DNA of 58,711 nucleotides from Salegentibacter sp. 24 (GTDB lineage Bacteria; Bacteroidota; Bacteroidia; Flavobacteriales; Flavobacteriaceae): contig NZ_SNWE01000024.1 in NCBI RefSeq assembly GCF_004362395.1, positions 1 to 58,711 of the forward strand. Direction: 5' to 3'. Both the position numbers and the translations under genes were made by a program. The notes beneath the pieces are model-generated. The model was not told where the DNA came from and did not search any database. It saw only the letters and a list, made by a program, of their open reading frames with translations. Shown piece after piece: positions 26,608 to 35,577 of this stretch (position 1 is the first letter of the stretch; every line of letters begins with the position of its first letter).

Positions 26608-27408
26608 ATGAATGCACATGAAATAGATTATCAGATTTTTGGTGAAGAAATGCAGTACGTGGAACTGGAACTCGATCCTAGAGAAGCCGTAATAGCAGAA
26701 GCAGGCAATTTTATGATGATGGATGATGGTATTAGGATGGATACTATTTTCGGGGATGGCTCTAAAGAGAATGAAGGATTTTTGGGTAAAGTCCTTGGGG
26801 CCGGAAAGCGTTTGCTTACCGGAGAAAGTCTTTTTATGACCATTTTCAGCAATGAAATTCAGGGAAAGAAACGGATCAGTTTTGCTTCGCCTTATCCAGG
26901 GAAAATTATACCTATAGATCTTACCCGGTTCGGGAATAAATTCATTTGTCAGAAGGATGCTTTTTTATGTGCAGCTAAAGGTGTTGCCGTAGGAATAGAA
27001 TTCAGCAAAAAACTCGGTCGCGGTTTTTTTGGAGGTGAAGGTTTTATTATGCAAAAGTTAGAAGGGGATGGCATGGCCTTTGTTCATGCGGGTGGTACCA
27101 TGGCCAGGAAAGAATTATCTCCTGGTGAAAAATTAAAAATAGACACCGGTTGTATTATAGGTTTCACCCAGGATATAAATTATGATATTGAATTTGTAGG
27201 AGGAATTAAGAACACCATCTTCGGTGGAGAAGGTCTTTTCTTTGCAACCCTTACCGGTCCGGGAACGGTTTATGTCCAATCCCTTCCTTTTAGTAGATTA
27301 GCGAACCGGATTTTGCAGGCAGCACCACAGGCTGGGGGTAAAGATAAAGGAGAAGGCAGTATTCTAGGGGGATTAGGAGATGTTATTGGGGGTGATCGTA
27401 GATTTTAG
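26608..27408 (+). CDS. TIGR00266/AIM24 family protein
   Basis: A 266-residue protein. It starts with [20 protein letters not shown], has the [17 protein letters not shown] segment, the [19 protein letters not shown] motif, [20 protein letters not shown] and ends with a Gly-rich tail. The fold is a beta-rich barrel related to tryptophan RNA-binding attenuation-like trimers. Function is unknown in bacteria; the yeast homologue Aim24 affects mitochondrial inner-membrane organisation. It is the second gene after DUF4442. Confidence 0.88.
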   Translation: MNAHEIDYQIFGEEMQYVELELDPREAVIAEAGNFMMMDDGIRMDTIFGDGSKENEGFLGKVLGAGKRLLTGESLFMTIFSNEIQGKKRISFASPYPGKIIPIDLTRFGNKFICQKDAFLCAAKGVAVGIEFSKKLGRGFFGGEGFIMQKLEGDGMAFVHAGGTMARKELSPGEKLKIDTGCIIGFTQDINYDIEFVGGIKNTIFGGEGLFFATLTGPGTVYVQSLPFSRLANRILQAAPQAGGKDKGEGSILGGLGDVIGGDRRF

Positions 27409-27541
27409 GGTTGTTAAACAGTTGTGAATTAAACAGGGATATAGAAATTTTTAGTATATTTAGAAGGTCTTAAAAAAATACAGCCTATTAAAAGATTTCT
27501 ACTCTTTTTAAAACTAACTTCTAATTTAAATCTTTCAAATT

Positions 27542-27739
27542 ATGGCGAGAGCGATGTTTGAATATACCAAAACTGTTCTTGACAAGGTCAGTTTTGATCC
27601 CGCACTGTTTTGTAGGGAAGTGAAAAAGGCACTTCAACGATTATTACCTCACGAAATAGAGGAACTTCGTATCTGGATTCTAGCTTTAACTCGTCAAAAT
27701 CCGGAACTTAATCAATGTTTAACTTATTTAAATACATAA
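27542..27739 (+). CDS. Conserved 65-residue flavobacterial protein
   Basis: A short soluble protein without signal peptide: MARAMFEYTKTVLDKVSFDP, LFCREVKKALQRLLPHEIEE, LRIWILALTRQNPELNQCLT. It is mostly amphipathic helix and has two Cys. I recall similar short proteins in other flavobacteria but no function. It has its own leader (133 bases) and a strong terminator immediately downstream, both supporting expression. Confidence 0.75.
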   Translation: MARAMFEYTKTVLDKVSFDPALFCREVKKALQRLLPHEIEELRIWILALTRQNPELNQCLTYLNT

Positions 27740-27740
27740 C

Positions 27741-27766
27741 AAAAAGCGGCTTTGGCCGCTTTTTTA
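27741..27766. terminator. Bidirectional intrinsic terminator
   Basis: A 9-bp stem AAAAGCGGC (27742-27750) with GCCGCTTTT (27755-27763) and loop TTTG, with A and T runs on both sides. It serves the 65-residue gene and convergent oxyR. Confidence 0.88.
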
Positions 27767-27792
27767 TTAAATACTACATTAACTTCTAATTT

Positions 27793-28749
27793 TTATTCCT
27801 GAAATGCTTTCTTTTTGTTTACAGGACTTATAATATTTACATTATGAAAAGCTATAGCACCTTTTACCACCCCTTCTATGGTGCTACGCAATGCTTCAAT
27901 AATCTGCATTTTTAATTCACTTCGGTTATAGATAAGACTCACTTCCCTTGCGGGTACTGGCTCTTTAAACATTCTTAGGTTTTTCTTCTCAGCGTCTTTT
28001 ATATCCATAGTATGTAAATAGGGAAGGAGTGTCATGCCCAGCCCCTCATTTGCCAGTTTTATTAAGGTTTCAAAACTTCCGCTTTCCAGTTGAAAATGAT
28101 CGTCATCATAGTTTCTAGAGGATTTGCAAAGATTAAGAATACCGTCTTTAAAGCAATGTCCATCTTCAAGCAGCAGCATATCATCTATGTCGAGATCATT
28201 AATTTCGATTTTTTCCTTAGGATGAAGCCGGTGTGTATTTGGAATATAACCCACAAAGGGTTCATAATAAAGCACATTTTCTTTGATTCCCTGTAACTCT
28301 AGGGGAGTTGCGGCAATTGCAGCATCTAAGTGACCTTCCCTTAACCGTTCAATTATGGCTTCGGTGTTTAACTCTTCTATTTTGAGTTTAACTTTCGGAT
28401 ATTTTTTAATGAAATTATTGATGAACATTGGCAGAAGAGTAGGCATCACTGTAGGAATAACACCCAATTTAAAAATTCCCCCTACAAAACCTTTCTGTTG
28501 GTCAACAATATCCTTAATTCTATCACTTTCATTAACAATATTTCTGGCCTGTTGAACGATCTTTTGGCCGGTTTCAGTAAGCTGAATTGGCTTCTTTGTT
28601 CTATCAAAAATTTGTACATCCAGTTCATCCTCCAGTTTTTGAATTTGCATACTTAATGTAGGCTGGGTCACAAAAACCTTTTGAGCTGCTTTGGTAAAAT
28701 TTTTGTGTTCGGCAACGGCCAACACATAATGCAGTTGTGTTATCGTCAT
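27793..28749 (-). CDS. oxyR: Hydrogen peroxide-sensing regulator OxyR (LysR family)
   Basis: A 318-residue LysR-type regulator. The N-terminal winged helix reads TQLHYVLAVAEHKNFTKAAQ and VTQPTLSMQIQKLEDELDVQ. In the sensor domain two Cys fall at C199 and C208 (EDGHCFKDGILNLC), the same numbers and spacing as the peroxide-reactive pair of Escherichia coli OxyR, and the surrounding LLLEDGHC motif matches. This fixes it as OxyR rather than a generic LysR protein. It controls peroxide-defence genes; none of the classic targets (katG, ahpC, dps) is adjacent. It has its own promoter. Confidence 0.95.
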   Translation of the reverse strand: MTITQLHYVLAVAEHKNFTKAAQKVFVTQPTLSMQIQKLEDELDVQIFDRTKKPIQLTETGQKIVQQARNIVNESDRIKDIVDQQKGFVGGIFKLGVIPTVMPTLLPMFINNFIKKYPKVKLKIEELNTEAIIERLREGHLDAAIAATPLELQGIKENVLYYEPFVGYIPNTHRLHPKEKIEINDLDIDDMLLLEDGHCFKDGILNLCKSSRNYDDDHFQLESGSFETLIKLANEGLGMTLLPYLHTMDIKDAEKKNLRMFKEPVPAREVSLIYNRSELKMQIIEALRSTIEGVVKGAIAFHNVNIISPVNKKKAFQE

Positions 28750-28771
28750 AAATTGATCCCTTATGTTCCTG

Positions 28772-28803
28772 CAAATGTATTTGTTTTTTCTATTTTAAAT
28801 CAA
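28772..28803 (-). promoter_or_regulatory. Promoter of oxyR (TTG-N21-TACATTTG)
   Basis: On the minus strand TTG (28803-28801), 21 bases, then TACATTTG (28779-28772), 22 bases before the oxyR ATG. OxyR may autoregulate here, but no operator was identified. Confidence 0.7.
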
Positions 28804-28882
28804 GTTAAATATGATTTTATCTATATGAAGTCAATTTAAATTTATTTTCAAATCTACAATCGAAGGTTCAATATTTCAGAAA

Positions 28883-29215
28883 TTAGATTGTGGATATTTT
28901 TAAATCTTCGTTCGGCGTTCTGTTTGTTTTAAAATCCATTTTTTGATTCTCCATCTTATCTAGAAAGGTTATTTCGAAGGTATTGATAGGAATTTCGGGG
29001 AAAGTTATCGAAGGTCGTCCGTCCTTAATTTGGTATACTTCAGCTTGAACTGGTGCTTTTTGAAAAAAATTATCTTTGGTAAAAAAAGTAGGGCAAACCT
29101 TTCTATATTTCCAAGAAAGATTCTCTGCATTTACACAAGTTATTCGGGTTTCCTGCATTTTTCCAAAAGCCAGATTGCTTAGAAAGAGACTCAGTAGAAT
29201 GGCAATTGTTTTCAT
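28883..29215 (-). CDS. Small secreted protein of unknown function
   Basis: A 110-residue protein with a signal peptide (TIAILLSLFLSNLAFGK). The mature chain carries two Cys (ITCVNAENL and RKVCPTFF) that could form a disulfide, and ends in a Lys/Glu-rich stretch. No family is recognised. The gene lies between oxyR and an outer-membrane protein remnant on the same strand. Confidence 0.65.
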   Translation of the reverse strand: MKTIAILLSLFLSNLAFGKMQETRITCVNAENLSWKYRKVCPTFFTKDNFFQKAPVQAEVYQIKDGRPSITFPEIPINTFEITFLDKMENQKMDFKTNRTPNEDLKISTI

Positions 29216-29236
29216 AATCCTTTTATTTTTATTGGT

Positions 29237-29374
29237 TTATAATCCTAAAAATAAGCTGGTTCCGAATGCCAGATTAATATTATTCACCCAGTTGTAACTT
29301 TTGGTTGCTGAACTGTCGCTACTCTTGGATGAGTATTTCAAAAAATTAAGTTGATTTACTACTGATATGTAGTA
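29237..29374 (-). pseudogene. Remnant: C-terminal end of an outer-membrane beta-barrel protein
   Basis: Forty-five in-frame codons run from a stop at 29375-29377 to a stop at 29237 with no start codon. The conceptual peptide (YYISVVNQLNFLKYSS ... NWVNNINLAFGTSLFLGL) has the alternating pattern and hydrophobic ending of the last strands of a flavobacterial barrel. Nothing upstream continues it in any frame that I can follow. I read it as the stump left after deletion of a barrel gene. A chance open stretch cannot be excluded. Confidence 0.4.
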
Positions 29375-29448
29375 TTAGGGAGGCAACCTGTAAAAGAATT
29401 TAAAAGCGTGTCAGGTGACGGAGTAATTTGGCGGATCTTAAGTTCTAG

Positions 29449-30780
29449 TTAAAGAATCCCGCGGGCTTTAATTTCCAGATATTTATTAATGGTGTTAATA
29501 CTTAATTCTTCGGGCCTGGTAAGTAAAGTGTTGATGCTGTGTTTGCGAAGCTCAGCTGCCATTAGTTTCTTTTGGTGCGCAAAACCTTCCGCAATAACCT
29601 GGTGTGCCATATCCGTCGTATTGTCTGGACAGCTTGCGATTATTTTATCTAATTCGGTATTTTCAAAGAAAATAACCACTAACACATGTTTTTTATTAAT
29701 TGCTTTTAAATAGGGGAGTTGTCTTTTTAGAGCTGAGATATGTTCGAAATTAGTATATAGCATCATTAAACTTCGCTGGGAGACACTTTTTCGCAAATTG
29801 CTATAAAGCATACTAAAATCTGAATCTGGAAATTTCGTGTTAATATTATACAAGCGTTCCATAATTTGCTGTAACTGACTCAGTTTTGCATTAGCCTTAA
29901 GAATACTTTCAATTTTAGCTGAAAATGAAATTAGGCCTACTTTGTCCTTTTTCTTAAGCGCTATATTAGAAAATGCAAGACTGCTGTTAATTGCATAATC
30001 CAGCAAGCTCAGACCATTGAAGGGCATTTTCATAACTCGTCCAGTATCGATAATCGAGTAAATAGGCTGTGCCCTTTCATCCTGAAACTGGTTAACCATA
30101 AGTTCGCCCTGTTTAGCGCTGGCTTTCCAGTTAATTGTTCGAACGTCGTCTCCCGGAACGTACTCTTTTATTTGCTCAAACTCCATTGTATGACCAATTC
30201 GGCGTATTTTTTTTAAACCGGGCTGGGATAATCGATTATCAATGGCCAGAAAATCGAGTTGCTTCATTTGAATGAATGAAGGATATACTTTCAGCATTTG
30301 TTGATTTCCAAAAACCAAGCGTTTTTTAACTAAGCCTATATTTGTAAAAACGTAAATATTTAGTTTCCCATAGAAGTATTCGCCGCGAGTAACCGGACGT
30401 AAATAATAAGAGAATCTTTCCGTAGTAGCGGCCTCGATTTTTATTTTTTTTAAAAAATCTCTTTTCTGAAATTGTATTGGGATTTCATCTATTATTTCAA
30501 CATTAATCGAAAATCTATATTTGTTTTCGACCATAATCTCCACTTCATTTTCGTCTGAATTTGATAATTTCTGCGGAAGAATTCTCTCTGCACTTACTTG
30601 GTTCTTTCTATAGAGACTTATCAAATCGCTTCCAAATAGAAGTAGCAGTATTAGGCTAAGAACCCAGGTGAATCCATATAAAAATTCGATAAAATAGGAA
30701 AACAGAAAGAGTAGTGCGATGGTAAAGATCGCATAGTAAAAACGTTGGTTTAAATATAAGGATTTAAAAAATTTAAGCAC
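29449..30780 (-). CDS. DUF58 domain-containing protein
   Basis: A 443-residue protein with two N-terminal membrane helices (about 13-50) and the DUF58 domain (about 180-290: the GHTMEFEQIKEYVPGDDVRT motif, then INWKASAKQGELMVNQFQDE), followed by a vWA-like C-terminal region with IIDTGRVM in place of the full MIDAS. DUF58 proteins partner MoxR AAA+ ATPases. It starts with GTG, overlapping the moxR stop by one base (TAGTG). Confidence 0.93.
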   Translation of the reverse strand: MLKFFKSLYLNQRFYYAIFTIALLFLFSYFIEFLYGFTWVLSLILLLLFGSDLISLYRKNQVSAERILPQKLSNSDENEVEIMVENKYRFSINVEIIDEIPIQFQKRDFLKKIKIEAATTERFSYYLRPVTRGEYFYGKLNIYVFTNIGLVKKRLVFGNQQMLKVYPSFIQMKQLDFLAIDNRLSQPGLKKIRRIGHTMEFEQIKEYVPGDDVRTINWKASAKQGELMVNQFQDERAQPIYSIIDTGRVMKMPFNGLSLLDYAINSSLAFSNIALKKKDKVGLISFSAKIESILKANAKLSQLQQIMERLYNINTKFPDSDFSMLYSNLRKSVSQRSLMMLYTNFEHISALKRQLPYLKAINKKHVLVVIFFENTELDKIIASCPDNTTDMAHQVIAEGFAHQKKLMAAELRKHSINTLLTRPEELSINTINKYLEIKARGIL

Positions 30781-31781
30781 TAACGTGGGATTTCTACAGA
30801 TTGGGAGATCATCTCTATTACTTCTTTGGCACTTATCCCTTCCATTTCCTTATCAGGACTAATAATTAATCGGTGTGCCAGAACAGGATTAAGTGCTCTT
30901 TTAATATCTTCGGGAATAACAAAATCCCTTCCTTTTATTGCAGCAAAGGCTTTAGAAGCATTCATCACCGCAATGGAAGCTCTGGGGGAGGCACCAAGAT
31001 AAACGTGCGAATGATTTCGCGTTTTACCTACAATGCCGGCAATATAATGCATCAGTTTTTCTTCAAGGATAATTTCCTGGATCTGACTTTTTAGCTCATT
31101 GAGATTCTTGGGATTCAATACTGCTTCAATCTGTGAAACAGGAAGAAGGCCTTTGCGGTTGTGATGAGTCTTTAGAATAGCTACTTCCTCGTCAAGGCTT
31201 GGGTAATCCACCTTAATTTTAAATAAAAACCTATCTAACTGAGCTTCAGGAAGCGCGTAAGTACCTTCTTGTTCTATAGGGTTTTGTGTCGCCAGGACCA
31301 TAAAAGGAGCATCCAGATCGTGTTGTTGCCCGTCTATGGTAATTTGTCGTTCTTCCATTACCTCAAACAAAGCAGCCTGGGTTTTGGCCGGAGCGCGGTT
31401 AATTTCGTCGATCAAGATAATATTGGAAAAAATAGGTCCGGGTTTAAACTCAAATTCGCCTTTTTGTACATTTAAAACCGAAGTTCCAAGAACATCACTC
31501 GGCATAAGATCTGGTGTAAACTGAATTCTGCTGAAATTGGTATCAAGGCTTTTAGCGAATAATTTTGCGGTTAAGGTTTTGGCGACCCCGGGTACGCCTT
31601 CAATTAAAACGTGACCGTTTGAAAGTAAACCTGCGATTAATAATTCTACAAAATCATTCTGACCAACAATTACTTTTGCCAGCTGGTCTTTTAATCTCGC
31701 AACGGCTTCTTTTAGATCGTCTAAGGGAATGCGGTTGTCAAAATCTAGGGGTTCAGTTTCTTTACGTTCGTGGTTTTCCAT
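30780..31781 (-). CDS. MoxR family AAA+ ATPase
   Basis: A 333-residue ATPase. Walker A is GVPGVAKTLTAK, Walker B ILIDEINRAPAK, and the MoxR-specific segment TPDLMPSDVLGTSV and sensor/arginine-finger region TQNPIEQEGTYALPEAQLDR are intact. MoxR proteins act as chaperone-type ATPases on partners with DUF58 or vWA domains, often at the membrane. It lies between DUF4350 and DUF58 genes with overlapping ends, so co-translation and a joint complex are likely. Confidence 0.95.
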   Translation of the reverse strand: MENHERKETEPLDFDNRIPLDDLKEAVARLKDQLAKVIVGQNDFVELLIAGLLSNGHVLIEGVPGVAKTLTAKLFAKSLDTNFSRIQFTPDLMPSDVLGTSVLNVQKGEFEFKPGPIFSNIILIDEINRAPAKTQAALFEVMEERQITIDGQQHDLDAPFMVLATQNPIEQEGTYALPEAQLDRFLFKIKVDYPSLDEEVAILKTHHNRKGLLPVSQIEAVLNPKNLNELKSQIQEIILEEKLMHYIAGIVGKTRNHSHVYLGASPRASIAVMNASKAFAAIKGRDFVIPEDIKRALNPVLAHRLIISPDKEMEGISAKEVIEMISQSVEIPR

Positions 31782-32976
31782 TGGAATGTGATTTAAAATT
31801 ATTTATTGCCTGAGAAATATCGTAAAACTCAGCTTTCCCGGCATTAGGCCTATTTGAAAATTGTGCTATTTTCGAAAAAAGTTCTTTTCCCGATGCTTCG
31901 CTGTTTCCAGATTTTGCGGCTAATAAGGTATAGAAATCTTCGTCTATGACCGTTGTGGAAATTTTATAATATATCCTGATATATTCTAAAAACAAATTGA
32001 TTTTTTTTGTGATCAATTCGTTGTATTCCTTTTGTTCTAAATAAAGGTCACCCACTGTTTTAGCGTATTGATAAGTCTGATTTTTTAAAGGTCTTACTAT
32101 AGGAATCGCACGTTGCTTTCTCTTACCTTCAAAAATAATGAACAAAATACTGCCAGCAAGTAAAAAATAGTATGCCCATTTAAGCTTGTTGTCGCTCAGT
32201 AAAATATAAAGTGGTGAGGAATAAAATGTTTTTCCAGCTTTATAATAATTATCTAAAAAGACTGGTTTTTCCTTACTTATATATGCCAGGATCTTTTCAG
32301 TATATTCATAATTTTGCTCCGTTAGCAAAAAGTAATTGCCAAAAGCTTCCGGGGTGTTATGGAGATAGATCTTTCCTTTACCAAAATTCGAACTGATAAA
32401 ATTAGGTTGACTTTGGTTATCATCTTCCTGAATATTTATCCTTCCCAGGATTTCAACTTTAGCACTATCCTTTTGATGAAAATAAAGTGAAGGAAATTCA
32501 TTCTTAAATTGATAATCTGTTTTGTTTTTTAATGCCGGATTTTCAAAATTCAATTGTGGTTTAGAACTGAGGTTATTTTCTGGTATAAAAACTTTTGTTT
32601 CCAAATTAAGTGTATCCAATAAAACAGGGCTAATGGAGCGTGCAGAAACAAACAATTCATTTCCTTTAGAGACCCAGTCCAACAGCCTGTCCAATTCATC
32701 CCGATCAAAATTCACAGTATTATTTAAAAAGAAATAAGTGCCATTTCCTATACTATCAGTAAGCTTTTCAAAGGGGGGACTCACAATTTCTTCGAATTCC
32801 CATTTATTGGTGTTTTTCCAACTTTCATAAAAAACAAAACTCCCAAGGGGAATTTTATCATCATTCATATAACTCGGTGTCCAATTCACCGGCTGTGGTT
32901 CTGTCGCTTCAAGGTAAGTTAGAAAAAGTAACAGGAGCAGAAAAAAACCAAAAAATAATTTTGATGTTTTACCCAT
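31762..32976 (-). CDS. DUF4350 domain-containing membrane protein
   Basis: A 404-residue protein: an N-terminal membrane helix (LFFGFFLLLLLFLTYLE), an extracytoplasmic DUF4350 domain (about 40-230; similar to a glutamine-amidotransferase-like fold, LDRLLDWVSKGNELFVSARS), and a second helix near 265-285, then a cytoplasmic tail. Such proteins are a fixed element of MoxR loci in Bacteroidota. It overlaps moxR by 20 bases. Confidence 0.85.
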   Translation of the reverse strand: MGKTSKLFFGFFLLLLLFLTYLEATEPQPVNWTPSYMNDDKIPLGSFVFYESWKNTNKWEFEEIVSPPFEKLTDSIGNGTYFFLNNTVNFDRDELDRLLDWVSKGNELFVSARSISPVLLDTLNLETKVFIPENNLSSKPQLNFENPALKNKTDYQFKNEFPSLYFHQKDSAKVEILGRINIQEDDNQSQPNFISSNFGKGKIYLHNTPEAFGNYFLLTEQNYEYTEKILAYISKEKPVFLDNYYKAGKTFYSSPLYILLSDNKLKWAYYFLLAGSILFIIFEGKRKQRAIPIVRPLKNQTYQYAKTVGDLYLEQKEYNELITKKINLFLEYIRIYYKISTTVIDEDFYTLLAAKSGNSEASGKELFSKIAQFSNRPNAGKAEFYDISQAINNFKSHSNGKPRT

Positions 32977-33727
32977 TGTCCGCGTTTTTCAAGTTGTTTT
33001 CCATAAGGGTAAATTCCCTATTGGCTTTTTCAAACCGACCTTTGGATAATTCAAAATCACCATACCATATAAAATCATAGAGTCGGGTGATCTTGGTGAA
33101 CTGATCTTTTATTTCAGTTTTATATATTTCATTGATATAATCTTGATTTGTTTTTTGGAATCTATAGGAAATATGTTCTTTTTGATCCAGCAATCGCAAA
33201 CTTTTTAAATATAGAAATCGTACAGCAAGACGGTAATTTTCTTCTTCAATAGCTTTGTTAACTAATGATGAAATATCAGCGGATCTTACAATATCTTCTT
33301 CCTTTTTTAGATTTACCTTGCCCATTAAAGGTTCAGCCATCACGGCATTTCCGGGATTTAACCGAATAAAAAGCCAGGTAATCAAGCCGAGAACCAAAAC
33401 TAACAACACATAAGGAAGAGCTGACAAAACGGTACTCCAGAATGAGTTTGTTTGATAGTCGCCAAAAAGCCATTGCAAAAAAGCATTCCATTTAAGTTCC
33501 ACCCAACGTTTTAAGCGTGTCCACCACGAATCTTCTTCAATTTTTTCAAGATAATCAAAAGCTTTTTCCGCTTTATATTTTTCAATTTCTTTACTATCAA
33601 AATCAGCTTTTTCCAGGGTCTTGTCAGGTAGACGCTGATTTATTTCAGTAGAATCTATTACTATTTGTGCTTGCGGACCTGAGATTCCGAAGAAAATAAA
33701 ACTGAGGGAAAGTAAAAATTTAACCAT
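32969..33727 (-). CDS. DUF4129 domain-containing membrane protein
   Basis: A 252-residue protein with a signal or anchor helix at the N-terminus, a central membrane helix (about 105-125, VLSALPYVLLVLVLGLITWL) and a cytoplasmic DUF4129 helical domain containing NKAIEEENYRLAVRFLYLKS and FTKITRLYDFIWYGDF. Start is the ATG at 33727; an in-frame TTG one codon earlier is possible. Its ATG overlaps the stop of the previous gene (TGATG). Confidence 0.86.
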   Translation of the reverse strand: MVKFLLSLSFIFFGISGPQAQIVIDSTEINQRLPDKTLEKADFDSKEIEKYKAEKAFDYLEKIEEDSWWTRLKRWVELKWNAFLQWLFGDYQTNSFWSTVLSALPYVLLVLVLGLITWLFIRLNPGNAVMAEPLMGKVNLKKEEDIVRSADISSLVNKAIEEENYRLAVRFLYLKSLRLLDQKEHISYRFQKTNQDYINEIYKTEIKDQFTKITRLYDFIWYGDFELSKGRFEKANREFTLMENNLKNADNG

Positions 33728-34584
33728 CAATCGTTTTTCCCAAGGTTTTCAATGCTTTCGTAGGCGCCGGTAAAATATTTTTGTTCGTTCAAATTGTAAT
33801 ATACAAAGGCCACCCCTATTGGGGTGATAGCATAAAGCAAATACTGAATGGCAGAAGCAATTATGGTTAAGGTAAGATACACCCAGTCAAACATATCGGC
33901 TACATTAGGTGCGGAAGCCGATTGCTCTTCCATGATGGTAAACATTTTTACAAACGTATAAATAAGTACTGGAATTTGAAAAATAAGGCTAATTATATAA
34001 ATGATTAGCCAAATAAGGAAAAGGCTTATAAAACTCATCCACCAGTTGTCCTTCACCAGATGAAAACTTTCCGAAATACTACCCCCAATGCTTTCATTTT
34101 TAAATACTAAAACGGCAGCTGCAATACTTAACGGTACACTTAAATAAATACCTGGAATAATTAAAATTATAAGTCCGACGAAAATAAGAATCCAGGTAAT
34201 AGCCCCAAGACCAAACATCTTTCCCAGGTCCGCCTTCACACCTTGTTTTACATCTTCGTGATCTGGTAGTCCGTGGTTGTGTACGTAAGATTTAATAAAA
34301 TGAAAAGCTGCTACATTCAATACTGCATAATATAATAACAAACCAATCATTAATAAACCAAATCCTATAAAAAAGCCGCCATCCTGAGCGAACATAAGGG
34401 AGTTTCCTACAGTGGTATATGAATAATAAGCTACGGCAGCAATTAATAATAAAAATGCAGGCCAAAGGATTTTAATTACGCTTTTAAAATAGGCCTTATA
34501 ATTTTCACGTATAAATTTAAATGTATCGCTTATGATATCCCCCAGCTCACGCTGTTGCTTAAAATCAATGTAATCCTGCTTCAT
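33727..34584 (-). CDS. Integral membrane protein of the MoxR locus
   Basis: A 285-residue protein with about six transmembrane helices, and an N-terminal amphipathic part with the QQRELGDIISDTFKFIRENY motif. The family resembles the glycerophosphoryl-diester phosphodiesterase membrane-domain or DUF7847-type proteins found in MoxR loci, with PLSIAAAVLVFKNESIGGSI after the third helix. No catalytic site is seen. It is coupled to its neighbours by short overlaps. Confidence 0.82.
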   Translation of the reverse strand: MKQDYIDFKQQRELGDIISDTFKFIRENYKAYFKSVIKILWPAFLLLIAAVAYYSYTTVGNSLMFAQDGGFFIGFGLLMIGLLLYYAVLNVAAFHFIKSYVHNHGLPDHEDVKQGVKADLGKMFGLGAITWILIFVGLIILIIPGIYLSVPLSIAAAVLVFKNESIGGSISESFHLVKDNWWMSFISLFLIWLIIYIISLIFQIPVLIYTFVKMFTIMEEQSASAPNVADMFDWVYLTLTIIASAIQYLLYAITPIGVAFVYYNLNEQKYFTGAYESIENLGKND

Positions 34585-35542
34585 GAATTTGTTGTTTTTT
34601 GTGTAAAAATATGGGATAAAATATATAGTAAAATATAATGAGAGTTAATGAACTTCCGATAATTAAAATTGCCAGCCAATCGGGCATTTGGGTGTGTCGG
34701 GTTACAAAACCTTCCAGAAATCCAGCTAAAATAAAAAATGGAATGGTACTAATCACAATTTTAAGTCCGTTTTTAACTCCTTTCACAAAGGAGGTCAGCC
34801 GGGTATAAGTTCCAGGGAAAAGTATGCTTTTTCCAACTACCAACCCGGCACAACCGGCAATAATTATTACTGAAATTTCTATGGTTCCATGAATCCATAT
34901 TGTTCTTGCCGATTCCCACAGCAAGCCCTGATCATAAAAAAAATACTGAAAGGAACCCAGCATTACCGCGTTTTGCATTAATATAAATACCGTCCCTATG
35001 CCCGCAAGAATACCCATGCTAAAAGCCATTAGGGAAACTCGAATGTTATTTAAGGTGATTCCCAGGAACATATCCGTCTCTGCCATATTTTTATAAACCG
35101 CCATAGGATCCCCCTGAGCAATATTCTGTAAGGTCATATTTACATAAGCGTCCCCTAGAATGCTTCTAACAAAAGTATGATCCGACGCTGCGGAAAATGC
35201 TCCTGCTGCAGAAAAGAGAGCAAAAATCAAAAAACTGAGCAATAGTTGTTTCTGAAAATTATAGAAAAACAAGGGGAATTCTTTACTGAAAAAGGTGATA
35301 AACCGGTTTCGGGATTCTTTTTTGTTTCTGTAAATTTTTTGATGAGCACTGGCTGCTAACTGGTTTAGATAGGTAGTAGTATTGCTTTTTGGATAAAAAG
35401 TCTTAGCATAGCTTAAATGATCGCTGATTTCAATATAAATATTAGAGAGCTGCTCCGGATGCAGCCTATTTTTATTTTGAAGCAAGCTTTCAAACTTCAA
35501 CCATTTATCCTTATTTTGCTTCACAAAAGCTGCCTCACGCAT
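34565..35542 (-). CDS. Stage II sporulation protein M (SpoIIM) family membrane protein
   Basis: A 325-residue member of the SpoIIM/DUF95 family with about six helices. The N-terminal cytoplasmic part (MREAAFVKQNKDKWLKFESL) and the central NNIRVSLMAFSMGILAGIGT and WIHGTIEISVIIIAGCAGL segments are characteristic. The organism does not sporulate; this family recurs in MoxR loci. It is the first gene of the operon, transcribed away from an RDD gene 35 bases off. Confidence 0.9.
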   Translation of the reverse strand: MREAAFVKQNKDKWLKFESLLQNKNRLHPEQLSNIYIEISDHLSYAKTFYPKSNTTTYLNQLAASAHQKIYRNKKESRNRFITFFSKEFPLFFYNFQKQLLLSFLIFALFSAAGAFSAASDHTFVRSILGDAYVNMTLQNIAQGDPMAVYKNMAETDMFLGITLNNIRVSLMAFSMGILAGIGTVFILMQNAVMLGSFQYFFYDQGLLWESARTIWIHGTIEISVIIIAGCAGLVVGKSILFPGTYTRLTSFVKGVKNGLKIVISTIPFFILAGFLEGFVTRHTQMPDWLAILIIGSSLTLIIFYYIFYPIFLHKKQQIHEAGLH

Positions 35543-35577
35543 GGTAATTTCTATTATGACTCAAAGAAACAGATTAA

